A stretch of 5,976 nucleotides of DNA from Candidatus Aenigmatarchaeota archaeon (GTDB taxonomy: Archaea; Aenigmatarchaeota; Aenigmatarchaeia; QMZP01): the NCBI GenBank assembly GCA_017609225.1, contig JAFCEK010000054.1:1-5976 (forward strand), given 5' to 3'. Position numbers and translations under genes: made by a program. Every line of letters begins with the position of its first letter. Positions within the stretch are counted from its first letter, which is position 1. This document shows positions 1 to 4,784 of this stretch, one piece after another. A model generated the notes under the pieces. It was not told the DNA's origin. It ran no database searches and saw nothing but the letters and a program-made list of their open reading frames with translations.

Positions 1-282
1 CTCAACCATGTTTATGGATTTTTCAGCCAGATGCGGAAACTTAAGAATCTTCCAGGGATTGTAGCCTTCCTTTCCTTTTATCTCAGGAACTTCAGCAGGC
101 AGCACATCTTTTTTGGCTTCCTGCTTCTTTTTTTCAGTCTTTGCTGTTTCCGGTTTTTTTACCTCTTTATGCTCTTTTTTTGGTTTCTCTTTTTTTTCCT
201 TGTCCTCTTCTTTCTGCTTTTTTATGGATTCATCTATCATTTTGTCCAGCTCTGCATCACTTATATCCTGTTTTTTTGCCAT
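1..282 (-). CDS. rpl23: Large-subunit ribosomal protein uL23, N-terminal 94 residues (runs off left edge)
   Basis: This is the start of ribosomal protein uL23, which binds domain III of 23S rRNA next to the peptide exit tunnel and helps dock targeting factors. Reading leftward from the ATG at 282, the frame stays open to base 1. Residues 1 to about 72 are a charged extension rich in Lys and Glu. The family core then starts at about residue 73, with the recognisable stretch NPWKILKFPHLAEKSINMVE, matching the uL23 opening pattern 'I..P..(T/A)EK....E'. Archaeal uL23 is usually only about 85 residues in total, so the extension alone nearly doubles it. The gene lies downstream of uL4 on the same strand, the normal archaeal order, but 445 bases away rather than abutting. 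An AAGGCGAAG stretch sits about 5 to 13 bases before the ATG and gives only a weak Shine-Dalgarno match. The identification rests on a short stretch of core plus the gene order. Confidence 0.85.
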   Translation of the reverse strand, partial: MAKKQDISDAELDKMIDESIKKQKEEDKEKKEKPKKEHKEVKKPETAKTEKKKQEAKKDVLPAEVPEIKGKEGYNPWKILKFPHLAEKSINMVE

Positions 283-318
283 ATATCTTCGCCTTGCAAA
301 CTGTAACGGAAACCGCTT
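273..318 (-). repeat. Left copy of a 46 bp inverted repeat spanning the uL23 start codon
   Basis: The reverse complement of this stretch matches 1760-1805 at 43 of 46 positions, with an uninterrupted identical run of 30 bases (273-302 against 1776-1805). The match includes the last repeat-unit core (AAGGCG), the start codon and the first codons ATGGCAAAA. It sits at exactly the same place relative to the ATG of uL23 as its partner does for uS13. It is therefore either a shared translation-initiation element or the product of a duplication that carried one. Confidence 0.95.
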
Positions 319-548
319 ATGCTTTATGCAGTTGGTTATCTGCAGTAGCGGTCATGTTTTACTTGCGCCTTATAACCTATGACGGAAACTGCTTTGTTAG
401 CAGTTAAATCTGTTCTTGGTGTTAGCAGTCATGTTTTTACTTACGCCTTGCATTCTGTGACGGGGACAGCTATATGCTCAGTGCATACTGTCCTTGTTGT
501 TAGCTGTCGTTTTATGCTTCGCCTTGTAATCTGTTACGGTGAACAGCT
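290..548 (-). repeat. Degenerate 76-78 bp tandem repeat array in the uL23 leader
   Basis: Four units begin with CGCCTT (plus-strand reading) at 290, 366, 444 and 520, giving periods of 76, 78 and 76. In the direction of uL23 transcription each unit ends in a core containing CCGT, then A(C/T)AG, then AAGGCG. Three units are complete and carry an inverted repeat at fixed offsets: 312-317 with 347-352 (ACCGCT/AGCGGT), 388-393 with 424-429 (ACTGCT/AGCAGT), and 466-471 with 502-507 (ACAGCT/AGCTGT, extendable to 8 bp at 465-472/501-508). The fourth unit keeps the core and one arm (543-548) but lacks the second arm. The third arm position changes C, T, A while its partner changes G, A, T, so pairing is preserved. 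Periods are not all multiples of three and no long frame is maintained, so the array looks non-coding. It probably forms stem-loops in the 5' leader of uL23 mRNA. Confidence 0.85.
387..405 (-). other. Alternative inner hairpin in repeat unit 2
   Basis: AACTGCT at 387-393 pairs perfectly with AGCAGTT at 399-405 across a five-base loop. The same left arm also pairs with AGCAGT at 424-429, the outer stem shared by all complete units. The two pairings are mutually exclusive, because GTTAGCAGT occurs twice, at 397-405 and at 421-429. This could be a conformational choice or just a by-product of repetition. Confidence 0.5.
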
Positions 549-635
549 TTTTAATACATCATCAAAACCGATACTGAAAAGAACAAGCAATCTACTTGCC
601 CTTCAGCCGGTGATTAACAGTTAATTAATGCAATA

Positions 636-656
636 GTATATTTAAATATATTGGTT
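636..656 (-). promoter_or_regulatory. Predicted TATA-box promoter for the uL23 transcript
   Basis: On the minus strand the sequence reads CCAATATATTTAAATATAC, with an archaeal-like TATA box at about 639-646 preceded by an A-rich stretch that could serve as BRE. Transcription would be expected to start roughly 25 bases downstream, near 615-620. That would give a leader of about 335 bases containing the whole tandem array. The remaining spacer, 549-635 and 657-727, shows no gene or clear terminator that I can see; read-through from uL4 is also possible. The box is nearly palindromic, so its direction is inferred from context. Confidence 0.45.
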
Positions 657-727
657 TTTTGGCTCTATTAACTTATTACTGGGAATCATGGAGAGAGTTT
701 GTTTAATACCATATGTTAAATCCAATT

Positions 728-1519
728 TTACTTCCCCAAATCCTCAGCTGCTGATTTTGTCCAGATGCATAATCTTCCGGGAACTGTTCCAGGGGCAAGC
801 ATCTCAACACTGAGTTTTTTTATGCTTGTTATATCCAGGCCCGGTATGTTTTTGCCTGCCTTTCCTATACCCTTGTCCTGCTTCACTATTATTAACGGCC
901 CCCTTCTTGTTTTCGTTCTCCTTCCTCTTGTTTTGCCCCTGCCTGCCCTTTCCTTCTTTTTTGCTGTTCTCTCAAGCTCCTTCTCAAGGCCTATTTTTTT
1001 CAGAAATTCTTTCAGCTCTGATGTTTTTTTGATTTCCTGAATCTTGTCATCAACAACCAGAGGTATGTTTTTCACTCCATTAAGATTATGGTTTCTTTTC
1101 TCAACAAGCTCTTTTTTTGCTGAAGCTGCGATTGCAGAGTTCAGCGCCTTCTCCCATTCCTTGATGTTTATTTTTTTCTCCCAGTTTTTTTCTGTTTTTG
1201 GAGGGTGCGCCTTCCTTCCCTTAACTGCCTGAGGAACAAACCTTGCCCTGAATGCAAGATATCCAACCTTGCCATGTATTCTTGCCATTCTTGCCATTTC
1301 CCTGTTCATCATGGTAAATCTTATCTGCCTTCTTCCATGGTAATGCGCTGATGTTCTCTTGCCTGCAAGCATATCAGCGCCGTATGGCTGCCTCTTCAGG
1401 GATTGCTCTGCCAGCACTGCCTTTTTTATAAGGTCTGTTCTCAGGGGTTCTGAGAAGGTTCTGGCTAACTTTATCTTTCCCTTTTCTGCTCCTGTCATGG
1501 AATAGTAAGGCACTTGCAT
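728..1519 (-). CDS. rpl4: Large-subunit ribosomal protein uL4
   Basis: uL4 is an early 50S assembly protein whose long loop reaches into the peptide exit tunnel. The frame can be opened from an ATG at 1555, but I place the start at 1519 (263 residues). The N-terminus MQVPYYSMTG then aligns without gaps with the usual archaeal opening (M.V.V.S..G), and the extra 12 residues have no family counterpart. Archaeal uL4 landmarks are clear: an EP.R.DLI.KAV helix (residues 24-35), RQPYGAD and AGKRTSA (43-58), KGRKAHPP (100-107) with KIN.KE..KAL..AIAA (116-132), AGRGKTRGRR (192-201), NIPGLDI (224-230) and LAPGTVPGRLCIWT (241-254). The tunnel loop, about residues 59-99, is rich in Met, Arg and Phe rather than the commoner Gly/Pro-rich form. 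It is divergent from uS13 and separated from its usual upstream partner uL3, which lies on the opposite strand at 3442. Confidence 0.95.
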   Translation of the reverse strand: MQVPYYSMTGAEKGKIKLARTFSEPLRTDLIKKAVLAEQSLKRQPYGADMLAGKRTSAHYHGRRQIRFTMMNREMARMARIHGKVGYLAFRARFVPQAVKGRKAHPPKTEKNWEKKINIKEWEKALNSAIAASAKKELVEKRNHNLNGVKNIPLVVDDKIQEIKKTSELKEFLKKIGLEKELERTAKKKERAGRGKTRGRRTKTRRGPLIIVKQDKGIGKAGKNIPGLDITSIKKLSVEMLAPGTVPGRLCIWTKSAAEDLGK

Positions 1520-1560
1520 GAAATCACTTTTACAGATGTTATATTGGGTTGGCAATAAAA

Positions 1561-1570
1561 GTTTATATAG
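1561..1570 (-). promoter_or_regulatory. Predicted TATA box for uL4
   Basis: On the minus strand this reads CTATATAAAC, centred about 46 bases before the ATG at 1519. A transcript starting about 25 bases downstream would begin near 1540 and leave a leader of some 20 bases. That start point lies inside the longer reading frame and would exclude the upstream ATG at 1555, which supports the shorter uL4. A second A/T-rich box (TTATAAAT on the minus strand, 1580-1587) could instead serve the longer start, so this is not decisive. Confidence 0.45.
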
Positions 1571-1594
1571 TTAATAGGTATTTATAATGTAATC

Positions 1595-1605
1595 AATATA
1601 TAAAA
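1595..1605 (+). promoter_or_regulatory. Predicted TATA box for the uS13-uS4-uS11-uL3 transcript
   Basis: AATATATAAAA is the best archaeal-type TATA element upstream of uS13. It predicts a start near 1625 and a leader of about 170 bases, unusually long for archaea, where many transcripts are leaderless. The predicted leader opens exactly where the first inverted repeat (1625-1643) begins. It is back to back with the uL4 box at 1561-1570, making a compact divergent promoter. This A/T-rich region contains other possible boxes, such as TTTATAAT at 1581-1588. Confidence 0.4.
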
Positions 1606-1624
1606 TGGTCAGTTGATCCCTAAA

Positions 1625-1643
1625 ACTGCTGGCTTCAGGCAGT
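1625..1643 (+). other. Hairpin at the predicted 5' end of the uS13 leader
   Basis: ACTG (1625-1628) pairs with CAGT (1640-1643), and CTG (1629-1631) pairs with CAG (1636-1638), around a GCTT loop with one bulged G. The arm ACTGCT is the same six-base arm, in the same transcriptional polarity, as in repeat unit 2 of the uL23 leader. The stem is short, and the likeness could be chance. Confidence 0.45.
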
Positions 1644-1690
1644 ATGACGACCTGCAGACATCAAATCAGGCTGTCTAAGCTAAGGGGTAT

Positions 1691-1722
1691 GACCGTAAAA
1701 ATGCTTTGCTATTTTTACGGTC
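1691..1722 (+). other. Perfect 12 bp inverted repeat in the uS13 leader
   Basis: GACCGTAAAAAT at 1691-1702 and ATTTTTACGGTC at 1711-1722 are exact reverse complements around an eight-base loop. A flanking T-G wobble and an A-T pair can extend the stem. It lies about 75 bases ahead of the uS13 ATG and is not followed by a T tract on the plus strand, so it does not look like a terminator of that strand. It could be an mRNA leader structure or a palindromic operator. Its right arm overlaps GGTCGTTA (1719-1726), which can instead pair with TGACGACC (1645-1652). Confidence 0.8.
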
Positions 1723-1759
1723 GTTAGTATATGCTGCAGGGATTAACACCGGATGAACA

Positions 1760-1805
1760 AAGTGGTTTCCGTCATAGTTTGCAAGGCGAAGATATATGGC
1801 AAAAA
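1760..1805 (+). repeat. Right copy of the 46 bp inverted repeat spanning the uS13 start codon
   Basis: This is the partner of 273-318, in the opposite orientation, with mismatches at three positions near its 5' part and 30 identical bases at its 3' part. It contains the same CCGT, ATAG and AAGGCG core found in the tandem units. At the variable bases (GTCATAG) it agrees with unit 2 rather than unit 1, so it is a related family member and not simply a copy of the unit next to uL23. Only the core is present here; I could not find a convincing 5' arm to pair with its AGTGGT (1761-1766). Confidence 0.95.
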
Positions 1806-2362
1806 CACCTGAACAGAAAGAGAAGGAAAAAAGGAAAGAAACAGAGGAATCTGCAAAAAAGCAGGAAGAGGAACCCAGGGAAAAACAGGAAAAAAAGGAA
1901 AGGCTTGAAAACATTGTCAGGCTTGGCGAGACAAATATAGATGCCACAAAGCCTGTTTGGGTTGCAATAAGGAGAATTCCTGGCGTTGGATTCATGTTCA
2001 GCAATGCTGTGGCAAGGGTTTCCGGTTTTGGCAGCAAAAAAATCGGCGAGCTCTCTGAAGAAGAGATAAAAAAACTTGAAGATATTATTTTCAATCCTCA
2101 AAAATACAACATACCCTCCTGGCTCTATAACAGGAAATCAGATCCAGAAACAGGAGAAAACAAACATTTAATTGCATCCCAGCTGGAACTCAGGAAAAAG
2201 CTTGACATCAACCTTATGAGAAAGCTGAAAACATACAGGGGAGTAAGGCATGCGCTTGGCCTGCCTGTAAGAGGGCAGAGAACAAGGGGCTCGTTCAGAA
2301 AGGGGAGAACCGTGGGTGTGAGCAGGGAAAAGCAGAAGCCCGGCTCAAAGGAGAAGAAATAG
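1796..2362 (+). CDS. rps13: Small-subunit ribosomal protein uS13
   Basis: uS13 sits in the 30S head, contacts the P-site tRNA and forms the B1 bridges to the large subunit. Residues 1 to about 36 are a Lys/Glu-rich extension absent from most homologues. The core begins with ENIVRLGETNIDATKPV (38-54) and the helix-two-turn-helix segment IPGVGFMFSNAV (61-72). It ends with the family signature LPVRGQRTR (156-164) and a basic tail to residue 188. Archaeal uS13 is usually about 150 residues, and the excess is mostly the N-terminal extension. The ATG at 1796 is kept because it coincides with the start context shared with uL23. This is the first gene of a tight plus-strand cluster, and its stop is one base before the uS4 ATG. 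Confidence 0.96.
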   Translation: MAKTPEQKEKEKRKETEESAKKQEEEPREKQEKKERLENIVRLGETNIDATKPVWVAIRRIPGVGFMFSNAVARVSGFGSKKIGELSEEEIKKLEDIIFNPQKYNIPSWLYNRKSDPETGENKHLIASQLELRKKLDINLMRKLKTYRGVRHALGLPVRGQRTRGSFRKGRTVGVSREKQKPGSKEKK

Positions 2363-2363
2363 C

Positions 2364-2912
2364 ATGAGAAAACTGAGAAAAAAATTCAGAAGGCCAAAGA
2401 AGGCATGGGATACTGATGAGATAAAGGAAGCAAAAAAACTCATGGCAGAATATGGTCTCAGGAGAAAGAAAGAATTGTTCATAGCACATGAAAAGCTCAG
2501 AAGTTTCAGGCAGAGGGCAAGGGAGCTTATAGGAATGGAAGACAAGGAAAAGGAAAAGGTTCTTCTGGACAGGCTTGTCAGGCTGGGTATGCTTCAGGAA
2601 GGCCAGGGGCTGGATGATGTTCTGGACCTTAAGGTAAGCAATATTCTTGACAGAAGGCTTCAGACAATAGCCTTCAAAAGAGGTATAGGAAAGAGCATAA
2701 AGCATGCAAGGCAGCTGATAGTTCATGGAAAGGTTTACATAGATGAAAAGAAAATCACATTCCCCTCTTATATTGTAAAAAGCGAAGAGGAAGGGAAAAT
2801 CCGATTTGTGGAGAAAAAGAGGGAAAAGAAAAAGGCTCAGCCTGAAGGGAAAGCTGCAAAAGAAAAGCCAAAGGAAGAGAAAGCCGGGCAGAAAGAAAAA
2901 GAAGCCAAATAG
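2364..2912 (+). CDS. rps4: Small-subunit ribosomal protein uS4
   Basis: uS4 is a primary 16S rRNA binder that nucleates 30S body assembly and lies near the mRNA entry channel. The archaeal-type N-terminal part (residues 1-60) includes AEYGLRRKKELFIA. It is followed by LVRLGMLQEGQGLDDVLDL (71-89) and an S4 RNA-binding domain at about 97-145, with RRLQTIAFKRG and ARQLIVHGKVYID as its conserved strands and helix. Residues 150-182 form a Lys/Glu/Ala tail beyond the usual end. A good ribosome binding site, AAGGAG at 2348-2353, lies ten bases before the ATG inside the end of uS13, indicating translation from the same mRNA. The eight-base gap to uS11 fits the conserved archaeal order uS13-uS4-uS11. 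Confidence 0.96.
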   Translation: MRKLRKKFRRPKKAWDTDEIKEAKKLMAEYGLRRKKELFIAHEKLRSFRQRARELIGMEDKEKEKVLLDRLVRLGMLQEGQGLDDVLDLKVSNILDRRLQTIAFKRGIGKSIKHARQLIVHGKVYIDEKKITFPSYIVKSEEEGKIRFVEKKREKKKAQPEGKAAKEKPKEEKAGQKEKEAK

Positions 2913-2920
2913 GGGTTTGT

Positions 2921-3439
2921 ATGAAAGAGAAAAGAGAAAATCCGAAGGCGAAGAAAACAGAGGAGAAAAAGCCAGAAGAAAGAAGAGCAAGACCCAGAAC
3001 ATTCAGAAGGCAGGAAAGGGTTCCGAGAAAGGTTGAGTTCAGGATGCCAAGACAGCAGGGCAAATGGGGAATAGCACATATCTATTCTTCGGAGAATAAC
3101 ACCATAATTCATATAACAGACATAACAGGCGCGGAAACCATAGCAAGGGTTTCAGGAGGCATGGTCACAAACAGGGACAAGGACAAGGGAATGCCTTACC
3201 CTGCAATGAGAGCTGCCCAAAGGGCTGCACAGGAGGCTCTGAGCAAGGGTATTGTGGGCGTGCATTTCAAGATAAGAGCTCCCGGAGGGCACAAGAAAAA
3301 AATGCCTGGACAGGGAGCCCAGCCTGCAATAAGAACGCTGATAAGGTCAGGACTCAGGGCAGGCAGGATAGAGGATGTGACACCCATTCCGCAGGATTCC
3401 ACAAAGAAGAAAGGCGGAAGAAGGGGAAGGAGAGTGTAG
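2921..3439 (+). CDS. rps11: Small-subunit ribosomal protein uS11
   Basis: uS11 forms part of the 30S platform and lines the mRNA path near the E site. The core starts at about residue 48 with KWGIAHIYSSENNTIIHITD, continues with GAETIARVSGGM (70-81), an Ala-rich helix (AMRAAQRAAQEA, 95-106) and KIRAPGG (117-123), and closes with PIPQDSTKKKGGRRGRRV at 155-172. That closing stretch is the typical archaeal/eukaryotic C-terminus. Residues 1-46 are a basic, low-complexity extension; archaeal homologues are usually about 130-140 residues against 172 here. An AGGGG stretch ends six bases before the ATG. Archaea often have the RNA polymerase subunit D gene immediately after uS11, but here uL3 follows after two bases. 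Confidence 0.97.
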   Translation: MKEKRENPKAKKTEEKKPEERRARPRTFRRQERVPRKVEFRMPRQQGKWGIAHIYSSENNTIIHITDITGAETIARVSGGMVTNRDKDKGMPYPAMRAAQRAAQEALSKGIVGVHFKIRAPGGHKKKMPGQGAQPAIRTLIRSGLRAGRIEDVTPIPQDSTKKKGGRRGRRV

Positions 3440-3441
3440 GC

Positions 3442-4428
3442 ATGGCAAAAGGGCACAAGCCTGTTTCAGGTTCAAGGGCATTCTGGCCCAGGAAAAGGGC
3501 AAAAAGGATTTATCCCAGGGTAAGGAGTTTTGTTAAGGAGAAGGAAGCTGTTCCTCTGCTTTTTGCAGGATACAAGGCAGGCATGACGCATGTAAGATTT
3601 ACTGATTCAAGAAAGGGCTCTGTAACCGAAGGGCAGGATGTTGTTAAGGCTGTTACGGTTCTGGACTGTCCGCCACTGGTTGTGGCAGGCATGAAGGTAT
3701 ACAAAAAAGCTGCGCATGGCATGGTTGACTTTGGAACCGTCTGGTCTGAGAAGCTGTCAAAAAACCTGAAAAGAAAAACCAGGGTTCCAAAAAATCCAAA
3801 GCCTGATTTTGGTGAAATTGAAAAAAACATTGAGGATATAGCTGATATAAGGCTTATTGTTCATACAAAGCCGGAGGAATCCGGAATCGGGAAGAAAAAA
3901 CCTGAGCTTTTCGAGGTTTCACTGGGCGGTGATATTAAATCAAAGATTGAATATGCAAAAAAGAATCTTGGGGGAGAGATAAAGGTTTCCGATATATTCA
4001 GACCGGGTGAGCTGATTGATATAAAGGCAGTTACAAAAGGCAAGGGCTACCAGGGGCCTGTAAAGAGGTTTGGCGTTACAGTAAGGGACAGAAAGGCAAA
4101 AAAGAAGAGAAGGCATATTGGCGTGCTTGCTCCCAGGAATGTGGCAAGGGTAAGACCTGGAACTGTTGCAATGGCAGGCCAGCTTGGATACCAGACAAGA
4201 ACAGAGCTGAACAAAAAAATCCTTCTTCTTGGCTCTGCAAAGGAAAATGATATTAACCCCAGGGGTGGCTTCCTCAAATACGGGATTGTAAGGGGTGATT
4301 ATATTCTGGTTTCCGGCAGCATCCCAGGACCCAAGAAAAGGCTGGTTATGATAAGGAAGGCGCTGAGAGGCAAAAAAGAGCCTGAGCCTGCTGAAATAAA
4401 GGAAATATCAAGAGAGAGTCAGCAGTAA
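3442..4428 (+). CDS. rpl3: Large-subunit ribosomal protein uL3
   Basis: uL3 is an early 50S assembly protein whose central extension reaches the peptidyl transferase centre. The 328 residues match the usual archaeal length. Visible landmarks are the N-terminal PVSGSRAFWPRKRA (7-20), YKAGMTH (44-50), TKGKGYQGPVKRFGV (198-212), a KAKKKRRHIG block (218-227), and MAGQLGYQTRTELNKKI (244-260). In the segment that normally reads like GPWNP in archaea, this protein has APRNV (230-234). The tryptophan at the tip of the central 'W finger' is thus replaced by Arg232. A ribosome binding site, AAGGAG at 3427-3432, lies nine bases before the ATG within the uS11 end. Its position after uS11, away from uL4-uL23, is a rearrangement of the standard archaeal string. 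No strong T tract follows; a weak one is at 4466-4473. Confidence 0.97.
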   Translation: MAKGHKPVSGSRAFWPRKRAKRIYPRVRSFVKEKEAVPLLFAGYKAGMTHVRFTDSRKGSVTEGQDVVKAVTVLDCPPLVVAGMKVYKKAAHGMVDFGTVWSEKLSKNLKRKTRVPKNPKPDFGEIEKNIEDIADIRLIVHTKPEESGIGKKKPELFEVSLGGDIKSKIEYAKKNLGGEIKVSDIFRPGELIDIKAVTKGKGYQGPVKRFGVTVRDRKAKKKRRHIGVLAPRNVARVRPGTVAMAGQLGYQTRTELNKKILLLGSAKENDINPRGGFLKYGIVRGDYILVSGSIPGPKKRLVMIRKALRGKKEPEPAEIKEISRESQQ

Positions 4429-4450
4429 CAAAATTCAGCAAAATATATGT

Positions 4451-4464
4451 GAAAAGTTTATAAA
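4451..4464 (+). promoter_or_regulatory. BRE/TATA promoter ahead of the 4487 small gene
   Basis: Purine-rich GAAAAG (4451-4456) is followed by TTTATAAA (4457-4464). This is the best-looking archaeal BRE-TATA pair in the window. Its centre is about 26 bases before the ATG at 4487, so transcription would begin at or next to the start codon, as for a leaderless mRNA. That spacing supports 4487 as a genuine start codon even though the frame behind it is broken. Confidence 0.65.
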
Positions 4465-4486
4465 ATTTTCTTTCAAATAAATTGAA

Positions 4487-4755
4487 ATGGCAAGAGCAAC
4501 CAGTGCTACTGTAACCCTGAATCATAATGGTCCTGACAGCGCAATAACTGTCAAAGTGGAGTATGATTCTGTTTGCGGAAGTTCAGGATTAACTGAATTC
4601 CCGTACACTCCCCACCAATTAAAAAATTTATAACAAATGATTTGGGCAGACCTTGAGAACAAAATATAAAAACCGATTCTGTTCCTGTTCCAGATATTGC
4701 AGAGGAAATAGGATACAGGTTTGATTCTGAAAGGGGTTTCTTTGTTCCGGAATGA
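4487..4755 (+). pseudogene. Small unknown gene, apparently frameshifted and interrupted
   Basis: From the ATG a 48-residue frame runs to TAA at 4631-4633. Its start, MARATSATVTLNHNGPDSA, has the alternating polar/hydrophobic look of beta strands. Near 4610 a run of four Cs is followed, two frames over, by another protein-like stretch. It reads PIKKFITNDLGRP up to a TGA at 4654-4656, then continues in the same frame to DIAEEIGYRFDSERGFFVPE and a TGA at 4753-4755. One added base in the C run would join the first part to the second, leaving one in-frame stop. The joined product would be about 90 residues. I do not recognise the family. It may be a decayed gene, a sequence containing assembly errors, or a genuine 48-residue protein followed by non-coding sequence. 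Confidence 0.5.
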
Positions 4756-4763
4756 TTTTTTAA
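4756..4763 (+). promoter_or_regulatory. Possible weak TATA box for the DUF763 gene
   Basis: TTTTTAAT is centred about 25 bases before the ATG at 4785, a spacing that would give a leaderless transcript. No Shine-Dalgarno sequence is visible before that ATG, which is consistent. The box is a poor match, and read-through from upstream cannot be excluded. Confidence 0.35.
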
Positions 4764-4784
4764 TCCATAATTCAATTCTTTAGC

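Noticed and set aside
290..548. CRISPR array
   Set aside because: The repeated parts are degenerate, the period is 76-78 with only short invariant blocks, and the intervening sequence is itself related and paired, unlike spacers.
290..548. Tandem tRNA genes, suggested by the 76 base period
   Set aside because: No T-arm GGTTC-type box, anticodon stem or acceptor pairing can be found on either strand.
290..548. Guide RNA array of the H/ACA type (ACA trails the stem in units 1, 3 and 4)
   Set aside because: Unit 2 and the uS13 copy have ATA, no kink-turn or pseudouridylation pocket is evident, and the element sits in an mRNA leader. Kept only as a remote possibility.
379..624. Plus-strand 81-residue reading frame across the spacer
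   Set aside because: It runs antisense through the tandem repeats, its frame is not kept across all units, and the composition is not protein-like.
1691..1722. Intrinsic terminator for the plus strand
   Set aside because: The stem is A/T-rich, no T tract follows it, and it stands upstream of a gene rather than after one.
2295..3112. Long minus-strand frames opposite uS13, uS4 and uS11
   Set aside because: They are the complement of Lys/Glu-rich coding sequence, giving Phe/Leu/Ser-rich translations, and overlap well-identified genes.
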